Shown here: positions 46,098 through 53,975 of the stretch, one piece after another
How positions within the stretch are numbered: position 1 is the stretch's first letter
Layout: each line of letters starts with the position of its first letter
Assembly: GCF_028289705.1 (NCBI RefSeq)
Contig: NZ_JANQOI010000087.1
Span: 141,536 to 205,535, forward strand
DNA length: 64,000 nt
From: Pelagibius sp.
Lineage (GTDB): Bacteria; Pseudomonadota; Alphaproteobacteria; Kiloniellales; Kiloniellaceae
Direction of reading: 5' to 3'
Notes under the pieces: generated by a model
The model's database searches: none
What the model was told of the DNA's origin: nothing
What the model saw: only the letters and a program-made list of their open reading frames with translations
Program-made: the position numbers and the translations under genes

Positions 46098-46972
46098 TGG
46101 CGATCCTGATCGACGGCGATACCAAGGTCATCTGCCAGGGCTTTACCGGCAAGCAGGCCAGCTATCACATGGAGCGGGCCATCGCCTACGGCACCCAGGT
46201 GGTCGGCGGCGTGGTTCCCGGCAAGGGCGGGCGGCGCCATCTGGGCCTGCCGGTCTTCGACAGCGTGGTGGAGGCGGTGACCGAAACCGGTGCCACAGCC
46301 TCGGCCGTCTTCGTGCCCCCTGACTCGGCTGCTGACGCGCTGATCGAGGCCATCGACGCGGAGCTGCCGCTGGTGGTCTGCGTTACCGAGCGCATTCCGG
46401 TCCTCGACATGGTCCGGGTGAAACAGCGCCTGGCTGGCTCCGAGACACGGCTCATCGGCCCGAACTCCCAGGGCATCCTCAACCCCGGGCGCTGCAAGAT
46501 CGGGGTGATGCCGGCACATCTGGAACGGCCCGGCGGTGTCGGCGTGGTCTCGCGTTCGGCCTCACTCACCTCGGAAGTCATCGAGCAGATCTCCGAACAG
46601 CGCCTCGGCCAGTCAACCTCCATCGGCATCGGCGGCGACCCGGTCCACGGCATGGGCTTTGTCGACTGCCTCGAGCTCTTTTTCGCCGACCCGGACACGG
46701 ACTGCGTCGTACTGCTCGGCGAGATCGGCGGTGACGATGAGGAACAAGCGGCTGACTATCTGCGCAAGACGAAGCCGTCCAAGCCGGTGATCGGCTACGT
46801 CGCGGGGCTCTATGCCCCCACGCAGCGGCGCATGGGCCATGCCGGCACGGTGAACGTCTTCGGCCAGGGGGGTGCCGCCGACAAGATGGAGGCGTTGCGC
46901 GGCGCGGGGGTGACGATTGCGGCCTCGGCTGCGGAGATCGGCCAGACCGTGCGCCAGACACTCCGCAGTTGA
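46097..46972 (+). CDS. Succinyl-CoA synthetase alpha-like acyl-CoA ligase subunit, divergent
   Basis: A 291-residue CoA-binding subunit of the SucD/MtkB family. The phospho-His is present as RRMGHAGTV (His248), the CoA site as [22 protein letters not shown], and [10 protein letters not shown] is conserved. Unlike SucD, SRSGTLTYE reads SRSASLTSE and GPNCPG reads GPNSQG. Paired with the preceding gene it should form an ADP-forming acid-CoA ligase; oxalate, malate or another dicarboxylate are possible substrates. Confidence 0.88.
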   Translation: MAILIDGDTKVICQGFTGKQASYHMERAIAYGTQVVGGVVPGKGGRRHLGLPVFDSVVEAVTETGATASAVFVPPDSAADALIEAIDAELPLVVCVTERIPVLDMVRVKQRLAGSETRLIGPNSQGILNPGRCKIGVMPAHLERPGGVGVVSRSASLTSEVIEQISEQRLGQSTSIGIGGDPVHGMGFVDCLELFFADPDTDCVVLLGEIGGDDEEQAADYLRKTKPSKPVIGYVAGLYAPTQRRMGHAGTVNVFGQGGAADKMEALRGAGVTIAASAAEIGQTVRQTLRS

Positions 46973-47265
46973 GAAACAGGAGGCAGAACGTCACGGGGGT
47001 AGCGGCTGTGGGCGAGGCCCGATTGGCGCGTAGTCGCCGCCGAGATCGCCGCCGAAATCGCCCTGGCCGCGGCCTGTCTCAATGAAGCCAGAAAGGCGTC
47101 GGTTACGATCAAGAATTGGATGCAGGAAAGGCTACAAATCCGCTTAAGGTCTGGCGAATTTGGGTTTAAGGTCGGCTCCGCCAACGACAATGGGCCGGCC
47201 CCGGAGAGGAAGCGCCTGGGCAAACAGCCCGGGCCTCAGTGTTTTGAGGATCGGAGAGGACATCG

Positions 47266-48969
47266 ATGCCAGAAGGAACGCCGCACCCCTTTGAGCGGCA
47301 GATACATCCGGGCTCAGGCCGGCGCAAGGCCCCGCTGACGCCCAAGGGCCGGCAGCTCGAGCCGGAGGCGCTGGCCGAGGTCCAGGCGCTGCTGGGCGAC
47401 CGGCCGCGCCGCGCTGATCTTCTGATCGAACACCTTCACCTGATCCAGGATGCCCACGGCCATCTCTCCGCCCGCCATCTGCGGGCCCTGTCGGACGAGA
47501 TGAACCTGCCCATGGCGGCGGTCTTCGAGGTCGCCTCCTTTTACGCCCATTTCGATATCGTCCTGGACGGCGAAACGCCGCCCCCGCCGCTGACCATCCG
47601 GGTCTGCGATTCCATCACCTGCGAGATGATGGGCGCCCAGGAGATCCTGAAGGCCCTGCCTCAGGAAGTCGGCGAACGGGTGCGGGTGCTGCGGGCGCCC
47701 TGCATGGGCCGCTGCGCCAGCGCGCCGGTTGCCGAAGTCGGCCACCGCCACATCGAGGGCGCGACGACCGCGAGCCTGGCGGCGGCGGCGCAGGGCGATC
47801 ATCACGCCGAGATCCCCGCCTACAAGGACCTTGAGGCCTATGGCGCCGAGGGCGGCTACGCGCTGCTGCGCGCCTGCCTGGCCGGTGAGCGGACGTCGGA
47901 GTTCCTGATCGAGGCCTTATCCCATGCCGGGCTGCGCGGTCTCGGCGGTGCCGGTTTCCCCACCGGCAAGAAGTGGGAGATCGTGCGCAGCTATCCCGGC
48001 CCGCGCCTCATGACCATCAACGGCGACGAGGGCGAGCCCGGCACCTTCAAGGACCGCCACTACCTGGAAACCGATCCGCACCGCTTCCTGGAAGGGACCC
48101 TGATCGCCGCCTGGGCGGTGGGCTGCGAGCGCTGCTACATCTACATGCGCGACGAATACCCGGCGGTGCTGGAGATCCTGCGCCGCGAGATCGCCAGGCT
48201 GGAAGCCGCCGGTCTTACGGAGCACTGCCCGCTGGAGGTCCGCCGCGGGGCGGGGGCCTACATCTGCGGCGAAGAGTCCGCCATGATCGAGTCCATCGAG
48301 GGCAAGCGCGGCCTGCCGCGCCACCGCCCGCCCTACATCGCCGAAGTGGGCCTCTTCGGCAAGCCGACCCTGAACCAGAACGTCGAGACCATGTACTGGG
48401 TACGGGATATCGTCGAGAAGGGCGCGGACTGGTTTGCCGGCCATGGCCGCAACGGCGGCAAGGGCCTGCGCTCCTATTCCGTCTCCGGCCGCGTCAAGTC
48501 CCCGGGGGTGAAGCTCGCTCCTGCCGGCATCTCGGTGAAGGAACTGATCGAGGAGTTCTGCGACGGCATGGCCGAGGGGCACGAGTTCCATGCCTATCTG
48601 CCCGGCGGCGCCTCCGGCGGCATCCTGCCGGCAGCCATGGGGAACGAGCCCCTGGAGTTCGGGGCGCTCGACAAGTTCGGTTGCTTCGTCGGGTCCCACG
48701 CCGTGGTCGTGCTCTCCGACAAGGACGACGTGAAGGCCGCGGCCCTCAACCTGATGCGTTTCTTCGAGGACGAGTCCTGCGGCCAGTGCACGCCCTGCCG
48801 CAACGGCACCGAGAAGGCGGTGAAGCTGATGAGCAACGGGTCCTGGGACGTGGACCTGCTGGAGGAACTGTCGCAGGTGATGCGGGACGCTTCGATCTGC
48901 GGCCTTGGCCAGGCGGCCCCCAACCCCTTGGCCTCGGTTCTCAAGTATTTTCCGGAGGAACTGAAATGA
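47266..48969 (+). CDS. fdhB: NAD-dependent formate dehydrogenase beta subunit (NuoE-NuoF fusion)
   Basis: A 567-residue diaphorase subunit. Residues about 40-170 are NuoE-like with a [2Fe-2S] Cys set (VCDSITC and APCMGRC). The rest is NuoF-like: LRGLGGAGFPTGKKW (NADH/FMN site), GDEGEPGTFKDR, GAGAYICGEESAMIESIEG, and the [4Fe-4S] motif ESCGQCTPCRNGTEK with the distal Cys in ICGLGQ. The fusion is as in Methylobacterium tungsten FDH1. It overlaps the alpha gene by four bases. The 293-base gap before it holds no clear operator. Confidence 0.95.
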   Translation: MPEGTPHPFERQIHPGSGRRKAPLTPKGRQLEPEALAEVQALLGDRPRRADLLIEHLHLIQDAHGHLSARHLRALSDEMNLPMAAVFEVASFYAHFDIVLDGETPPPPLTIRVCDSITCEMMGAQEILKALPQEVGERVRVLRAPCMGRCASAPVAEVGHRHIEGATTASLAAAAQGDHHAEIPAYKDLEAYGAEGGYALLRACLAGERTSEFLIEALSHAGLRGLGGAGFPTGKKWEIVRSYPGPRLMTINGDEGEPGTFKDRHYLETDPHRFLEGTLIAAWAVGCERCYIYMRDEYPAVLEILRREIARLEAAGLTEHCPLEVRRGAGAYICGEESAMIESIEGKRGLPRHRPPYIAEVGLFGKPTLNQNVETMYWVRDIVEKGADWFAGHGRNGGKGLRSYSVSGRVKSPGVKLAPAGISVKELIEEFCDGMAEGHEFHAYLPGGASGGILPAAMGNEPLEFGALDKFGCFVGSHAVVVLSDKDDVKAAALNLMRFFEDESCGQCTPCRNGTEKAVKLMSNGSWDVDLLEELSQVMRDASICGLGQAAPNPLASVLKYFPEELK

Positions 48970-51749
48970 GCCTGCAGGAAGCGAGCCAGACCATTCGGTT
49001 CACCCTCGACGGACGCGCGGTCGAGGCCTTTCCGGGAGAGACCATCTGGCAGGCCGCCGAACGCGCCGGCACCAAGCTGCCGCACCTCTGCTACAGCCCG
49101 GAGCCGGGCTACCGCGCCGACGGCAACTGCCGGGCCTGTATGGTGGAGATCGAAGGCGAGCGGGTGCTCGCCGCCTCCTGTATCCGCGAGCCGCGCGAGG
49201 GCATGGTGGTCACCTCCGCCAGCGAGCGGGCGGAGAAGGCGCGGGCCCTGGTCTTCGAACTGCTGGTCGCCGACCAGCCCAAGCGCGAGACTTCTCACGA
49301 CCCTGATAGCAAGTTCTGGAACTGGGCCTCGGACATCGGCGTCACCGAAAGCCGCTTTCCGGCGCGGGAAACCTGGGCACCGGATGTCAGCCATCCGGCC
49401 ATGGCAGTGCATCTGGACGCCTGCATCAACTGCAATCTCTGTGTGCGCGCCTGCCGCGAGGTCCAGGTCAACGACGTCATCGGCATGGCCTTCCGCGGCC
49501 ACGGCTCCAAGGTCATCTTCGACTTCGACGACCCCATGGGCCAGTCGACCTGCGTGGCCTGCGGCGAATGCGTGCAGGCTTGCCCCACCGGCGCCCTCAT
49601 GGAAGCCAGCCTGCTGGACGAGAAGGGCACCCGCGTCCACTTCGAGGACCGCTCGGTCGACACCCTCTGTCCCTACTGCGGCGTCGGCTGCCAGACCAAG
49701 GTGCATGTGAAGGACGACAAGATCCTCTACATCGACGGCCGCAATGGCCCGGCGAACCAGAACCGCCTCTGCGTCAAGGGCCGCTTCGGCTGGGACTACA
49801 TCTACAGCTCCCACCGGCTGACCAAGCCGATGATCCGGCGCGACGATGCCCCGAAAGCCTGGGACATCCAGATCGACCCGGCGAACCCCTGGACCCACTT
49901 CCGTGAAGCGAGCTGGGAAGAGGCGCTCGACCGTGCCGCCGGCGGCCTGAAGAAGGTCTATGAGGCAATGGGGCCCTCCGGGCTGGCCGGTTTCGGCTCG
50001 GCCAAGGGCTCCAACGAAGAGGCCTACCTCTTCCAGAAGCTGATCCGCACCGCCTTTCACACCAACAACGTCGACCACTGCACCCGGCTTTGCCACGCGT
50101 CTTCCGTGGCCGCCCTGATGGAGGGCATCGGCTCCGGCGCCGTCACCGCGCCCTTCACCGCGGCCAAGGACAGCGACTGCATGATCGTGATCGGTGCGCG
50201 GCCGGCGCAAAACCATCCGGTTGCGGCCACCTTCCTGAAGAACGCGGCCAAGCGCGGCGCCAAGATCATCGTCATGGACCCGCGCAGGCAGATGTTGAGC
50301 CGCTACGCCCACCGGAACCTGCAGTTCAAGCCGGGCCAGGACGTGGCGCTCCTCAACGCGATGATCCACACCATCATCGAGGAAGGCCTCACCGACCAGC
50401 AGTACATCCAGGCCCATACCAGCGGCTTCGAAGCGCTGAAGGAGAACGTGAAGGGTTTCTCCCCGGAAGCCATGGCCGAGGTCTGCGGCATCGATGCCGA
50501 GACCATCCGCGAGGTGGCGCGGCTCTTCGCCCGCTCGGAACGCTCCATCATCTTCTGGGGCATGGGCATCTCCCAGCATGTCCACGGCACCGACAATTCG
50601 CGCTGCCTTATCGCCCTCACCATGATCACCGGGCAGGTGGGGCGCCCCGGCACCGGCCTCCATCCGCTGCGCGGGCAGAACAACGTGCAGGGCGCGTCGG
50701 ACGCCGGCCTCATCCCCATGGTCTATCCGGACTACCGCTCGGTCGAGCTCGAAGAGGTGCGCAAGGGCTACGAGGAATTCTGGGGCACGAAACTCGATCC
50801 CAAGCGCGGACTGACGGTGGTCGAAATCGTCAATGCCATCATCGCCGATCAGATCAAGGCCATGTACATCATGGGCGAGAACCCGGCCATGTCCGATCCC
50901 GACCAGGCCCATGCCCGCCAGGCCCTGGCGAAGCTGGAGCACCTGGTGGTGCAGGACATCTTCCTGACCGAGACCGCCTGGCATGCGGACGTCATCCTGC
51001 CGGCCTCCGCCCATGCGGAGAAGTGGGGCAGCTTCACCAACACCAATCGCGAGGTGCAGTTGGCCCGCCCGGTGGTGCCGCCGCCGGGCGAGGCGCGCCA
51101 GGACTGGGAGTTGATCCAGGAGCTTGCACGGCGCCTTGGCCTCGCCTGGTCCTACAGCCATCCCAAGGACGTCTTCACCGAGATGGGCGAGGTCATGCCC
51201 TCCTTGGAGAACATCTCCTGGGACCGGCTGGTGCGCGAGGACGCCGTGACCTATCCGGTCGACGGGCCGGACGTGCCGGGCAACGAGATCCTCTTCTCCG
51301 AAGGTTTCCCGACCGGCGACGGGCGGGCGAAGATCGTGCCCGCCGGCCTGGTGCCGCCGGACGAGCTGCCGGACAGCGACTACCCACTGGTGCTGACCAC
51401 CGGCCGCCTGCTGGAGCACTGGCACACCGGCGCCATGACCCGGCGCGCCACGGTGCTCGACAGCCTGGAGCCGGAGGCCGTGGCCTGCCTGCATCCGCGC
51501 CAGCTTTCCATGATGGGTCTGCAGGCCGGCGACAACGTAAAGGTCAGCACCCGCCGCGGCGAGATCGCGCTGGCGGTGCGGGCCGACCGCGACGTGCCGG
51601 AGGGGATGGTCTTCATTCCCTTCTGCTTCAACGAGGCGGCGGCCAACATGCTGACCAACCCGCAGCTCGACCCCTTCGGCAAGATCCCGGAGTTCAAGTT
51701 CTGCGCCGCCCGGGTGGAAAAGATCGAAGCCTTCGTGGCGGCGGAGTGA
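48966..51749 (+). CDS. fdhA: NAD-dependent formate dehydrogenase alpha subunit
   Basis: A 927-residue molybdenum/tungsten enzyme oxidising formate to CO2. It opens with a [2Fe-2S] domain (Cys42, 55, 58, 72), then two ferredoxin-type [4Fe-4S] motifs (CINCNLCVRAC; CVACGECVQAC), a further cluster CPYCGVGC, and the bis-MGD domain with VDHCTRLCHASS as the probable metal-ligand Cys site. The last 38 codons and the stop are duplicated at 53596-53710. Copy 1, used here, keeps NPQLDPFGK. No fdhD or delta-subunit gene follows. Confidence 0.97.
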   Translation: MSLQEASQTIRFTLDGRAVEAFPGETIWQAAERAGTKLPHLCYSPEPGYRADGNCRACMVEIEGERVLAASCIREPREGMVVTSASERAEKARALVFELLVADQPKRETSHDPDSKFWNWASDIGVTESRFPARETWAPDVSHPAMAVHLDACINCNLCVRACREVQVNDVIGMAFRGHGSKVIFDFDDPMGQSTCVACGECVQACPTGALMEASLLDEKGTRVHFEDRSVDTLCPYCGVGCQTKVHVKDDKILYIDGRNGPANQNRLCVKGRFGWDYIYSSHRLTKPMIRRDDAPKAWDIQIDPANPWTHFREASWEEALDRAAGGLKKVYEAMGPSGLAGFGSAKGSNEEAYLFQKLIRTAFHTNNVDHCTRLCHASSVAALMEGIGSGAVTAPFTAAKDSDCMIVIGARPAQNHPVAATFLKNAAKRGAKIIVMDPRRQMLSRYAHRNLQFKPGQDVALLNAMIHTIIEEGLTDQQYIQAHTSGFEALKENVKGFSPEAMAEVCGIDAETIREVARLFARSERSIIFWGMGISQHVHGTDNSRCLIALTMITGQVGRPGTGLHPLRGQNNVQGASDAGLIPMVYPDYRSVELEEVRKGYEEFWGTKLDPKRGLTVVEIVNAIIADQIKAMYIMGENPAMSDPDQAHARQALAKLEHLVVQDIFLTETAWHADVILPASAHAEKWGSFTNTNREVQLARPVVPPPGEARQDWELIQELARRLGLAWSYSHPKDVFTEMGEVMPSLENISWDRLVREDAVTYPVDGPDVPGNEILFSEGFPTGDGRAKIVPAGLVPPDELPDSDYPLVLTTGRLLEHWHTGAMTRRATVLDSLEPEAVACLHPRQLSMMGLQAGDNVKVSTRRGEIALAVRADRDVPEGMVFIPFCFNEAAANMLTNPQLDPFGKIPEFKFCAARVEKIEAFVAAE
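51635..51749 (+). repeat. Left copy of the fdhA 3'-end direct repeat
   Basis: Codes the in-frame C-terminus of the intact fdhA, ending in TGA. It pairs with 53596-53710 at a constant offset of 1961 bases; differences are at 51651, 51666, 51737, 51740 and in the stop codon. Confidence 0.9.
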
Positions 51750-51855
51750 CAGCGTCCATGTCAAACTCCAGAAATCCAATAATATCAACAAGATATTCGG
51801 ATCAGGAATAATTTTCGGAATATTTTTCCTTGTTTCTGTCGTGCAGGCTGATAAG

Positions 51856-52446
51856 ATGCGCCGTGATTACACTGATAGGTTCATTACGATGCATCTTCCC
51901 GATATCAATGAAGTTATGCAGCGAGTCGAGCCTTACCTCGACATTTGGGATCAGGTTCTCCGGCACGGTCACGACGTGTATCAGGGATATCCCGCAGAGG
52001 TCGTATTGGAGCACGATGTGAGTGCGCAGGCGCACTGTACCAATCGCCATATTTTGGCAGAGGCGCACCGTGTATTTGCCGAGTTGCCGGGAGTGCTGCA
52101 TTTCGAAGTTCGGCGCCAGAGCCTGTGGCTTTTTGAGCAAGCGAACGCTGTCGTTCGGCTGAAGAAGACCGATGAAGATGGCGTCTCGTCGAATTATCCA
52201 ACAGAGCAAGCAAAGGCATTTGACCGAGGTGAAGATTTGCCCGGATTGCCGGGTTTACCTAGCGGACCCACCAGGCTCACGGTCGGGTACCTTCTTGACA
52301 TGACTGGCTCTGAATACATCCGGTCGCAGGTTTCATTGCCCATTGGGGGTGGTGTCGGCTGGTGCGCAGCAATTGTTCCTTTCGCGATGCGTTCAGAAGA
52401 CGAAGCAGCTTGGCACGAAGTGACTCGCCAGCCGCGTATTGCTTGA
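51856..52446 (+). CDS. Uncharacterised cargo protein paired with an XRE-ImmA gene
   Basis: A 196-residue soluble protein I do not recognise as a named family. Visible features: an N-terminal helical part with YLDIWDQVLRHGHDVYQGYPAEV, a central alpha/beta region RQSLWLFEQANAVVRLKKTDEDGVSSNYPTEQAK, and a conserved-looking GYLLDMTGSEYIRSQVSLP. No signal peptide or membrane segment. The start is uncertain: GTG 51841, ATG 51856 or ATG 51889, none with a strong ribosome-binding site. It is 18 bases ahead of the XRE-ImmA gene, suggesting a two-gene module. Toxin, antitoxin or defence roles are all inference. Confidence 0.72.
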   Translation: MRRDYTDRFITMHLPDINEVMQRVEPYLDIWDQVLRHGHDVYQGYPAEVVLEHDVSAQAHCTNRHILAEAHRVFAELPGVLHFEVRRQSLWLFEQANAVVRLKKTDEDGVSSNYPTEQAKAFDRGEDLPGLPGLPSGPTRLTVGYLLDMTGSEYIRSQVSLPIGGGVGWCAAIVPFAMRSEDEAAWHEVTRQPRIA

Positions 52447-52464
52447 AGTTTTCTGAGGTCAGTT

Positions 52465-53577
52465 ATGGATATCTTCAACCATCACATGATGGCGCTTGCG
52501 CGGGACTCAAGAGGATGGACCCAATCCGACTTGGCTACACTGATGTCGGTACGTCAAGGGACAATCTCAAAGTATGAGTCGGGTGTAAATCAGCCCCCAA
52601 GTGAGTTTATTTCTGAGCTTTCTCAAGTATCAAAGTATAGAGTTGGCTTGTTTTATGAGACAGGTCGCCCATATGGAATGCCGCCATTTCACTACCGTAA
52701 GCGAAAAAAGCTTAATCAGAAATCACTTAATAAGATAATTGCCGAAATCAATATTCGGCGAATTCACATCAGCAAGCTTCTCCGATCTCATGATCACATA
52801 GCTCGTGCCCCTATTCCGGAAATCGATCGGGATGAGTATGTTGCAGGTTCGAACAGACCGTTTTCAATAGAAGGAATCGCACGACAAGCCCGTGAGTATT
52901 GGATGCTACCAAGCGGGCCAATTGAGAATGTTGTGAACCTGATTGAGGAAATGTGCGGAATTGTCGTTCCGTGTGACTTTGGTACTGATTTAATCGACGC
53001 GGTCAGCCAAAGAATTGATGGAATGCCAATTCTTTTCTTTGTCAACATGAACGCTCCAGCCGACCGAATTCGACATACTTTGTGTCACGAACTTGGGCAC
53101 ATGCTCCTTCATACAGCTACAATTTTAGATGATGATGTGATGGAGGAAGAAGCAGACAACTTTGCGGGCGCATTCTTGTTACCAGCAAAGGAAGTTCGAC
53201 CGCAATTGCGAACTTTTGATATGAGACAACTAAGGAATATGAAACGATATTGGAAAGTTTCGATGGGTTCAATTGCGGTGCGTGCCGACCGTCTTAACTT
53301 GATTACTCCATATCAAAGAAAGAAGTTTTGGATGGATATGGGTCGACTTGGTTACAGAAAGAGAGAACCAGACGAACCACAAAAAGAGGTTCCGGAGTTT
53401 CTCAAGGCAATGATCGATTTCCATCTGCGCGTACTTGATTACTCTAAGGAAGATCTCTCTAAGTTGCTCCACCTGCAGGTTGATGAATTTGACGAGTGGT
53501 ATGGCGTACATCTACTCAAAAACGTGGCAGCAGATCCGCTAAAAGAACGAGGATCGTTTCTTCGCGTAATCAAATGA
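52465..53577 (+). CDS. XRE-family HTH protein fused to an ImmA/IrrE-type metallopeptidase
   Basis: A 370-residue protein. Residues 1-60 are an XRE helix-turn-helix (WTQSDLATLMSVRQGTISKYESG). The central part is a COG2856 zinc peptidase with HELGH at 208-212 and a downstream Glu in MEEEADNFAGAFLLP (about residue 229). A C-terminal part of about 110 residues follows (CKEDLSKLL-like repeats, DEFDEWYG). ImmA peptidases cleave partner repressors in mobile elements. Codon and base use are strikingly AT-rich compared with the flanks, indicating transfer. GAGG lies before the ATG. Confidence 0.88.
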   Translation: MDIFNHHMMALARDSRGWTQSDLATLMSVRQGTISKYESGVNQPPSEFISELSQVSKYRVGLFYETGRPYGMPPFHYRKRKKLNQKSLNKIIAEINIRRIHISKLLRSHDHIARAPIPEIDRDEYVAGSNRPFSIEGIARQAREYWMLPSGPIENVVNLIEEMCGIVVPCDFGTDLIDAVSQRIDGMPILFFVNMNAPADRIRHTLCHELGHMLLHTATILDDDVMEEEADNFAGAFLLPAKEVRPQLRTFDMRQLRNMKRYWKVSMGSIAVRADRLNLITPYQRKKFWMDMGRLGYRKREPDEPQKEVPEFLKAMIDFHLRVLDYSKEDLSKLLHLQVDEFDEWYGVHLLKNVAADPLKERGSFLRVIK

Positions 53578-53595
53578 GTATAGATCTGGAGATGT

Positions 53596-53710
53596 GGCGG
53601 CGGCCAACATGTTGACCAACCCGCAGTTCGACCCCTTCGGCAAGATCCCGGAGTTCAAGTTCTGCGCCGCCCGGGTGGAAAAGATCGAAGCCTTCGTCGC
53701 CGCGGAGTAG
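53596..53710 (+). pseudogene. Stranded second 3' end of fdhA
   Basis: A 115-base copy of the last 38 codons and stop of fdhA, lacking any start or upstream gene. It is in frame with itself, with TAG instead of TGA. Of five codons that differ from the intact gene, CTG/TTG, GTG/GTC, GCG/GCC and the stop are silent; only CTC/TTC changes Leu to Phe. It is continuous with the downstream chromosome, so it may be the original target end. Confidence 0.9.
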
Positions 53711-53739
53711 GGGCGCCCGCGCAGCGGAGCCTGATGGTT

Positions 53740-53778
53740 CATCCTTCGAGGCTTCACTGCGCTCCGCACCTCAGGATG
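53740..53778. repeat. REP-like palindrome, inverted unit
   Basis: CATCCT...AGGATG arms around a GAGGCTTCA/CTCCGCACCTC core; read on the minus strand it gives CATCCTGAGG and CCTCGAAGGATG, matching the units at 19415 and 53809. Confidence 0.72.
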
Positions 53779-53808
53779 AGGGCGGTGTCTGATACCAGGA
53801 TACGACCT

Positions 53809-53846
53809 CATGCTGAGGAGGGCCGTCAGGCCCGTCTCGAAGCATG
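53809..53846. repeat. REP-like palindrome
   Basis: A 38-base hairpin CATGCT...AGCATG with core GAGGAGGGCC-gtca-GGCCCGTCTCGAAG. It is identical in length and nearly in core to 19415-19452; the arms differ in a compensated way. Confidence 0.75.
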
Positions 53847-53975
53847 CGTTGCGGATCACCGTCATTGCGGCTTGAAACAGGACCGCGACCCTCGGCAGGA
53901 CCGCAAGATTCGCCAAGACGGTCGGGAGGGCCATCTGCTCTCCTGACATCTATGGAGAGATCTTCGCGAGGGTCC

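Larger units (their letters stand above)
51635..53710. mobile_element. Putative mini-element integrated at the 3' end of fdhA
   Basis: Direct repeats of 115 bases (51635-51749 and 53596-53710) with 6 mismatches and no gaps flank 1846 bases of cargo. Cargo GC falls sharply: 53221-53280 has 23 G+C of 60, against 38 of 60 in fdhA at 51481-51540. The cargo holds two plus-strand genes and no recombinase. fdhA remains intact, as when islands integrate into a gene end and bring a replacement end. Confidence 0.75.
53711..53975. other. Intergenic region with REP pair between fdhA remnant and alaX
   Basis: A 265-base gap (398 counting the remnant) filled mostly by two REP-like palindromes at 53740-53778 and 53809-53846. 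The rest shows no coding sign. The AlaX gene promoter should lie in its last 130 bases. Confidence 0.55.

Noticed and set aside
47120..47338. Small plus-strand open frame before fdhB
   Set aside because: No ribosome-binding site, and it runs into the fdhB coding region out of frame. I cannot exclude a short leader peptide, but support is too weak.
47973..48965. Open frame extending fdhA about 330 codons upstream
   Set aside because: It is out of frame with the real fdhB gene that occupies this stretch; the fdhA family N-terminus begins at 48966 with a four-base overlap.
48594..51791. A 1065-codon open frame antisense to fdhA
   Set aside because: Long antisense frames are expected opposite high-GC genes; the His/Gly/Leu/Ala-rich product matches no family.
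51750..51855. A transposon end or inverted-repeat terminus at the left cargo junction
   Set aside because: The AT-rich stretch has repeated AATAT/CGGA words but no matching inverted terminus at 53578-53595 and no target duplication other than the 115-base repeat.
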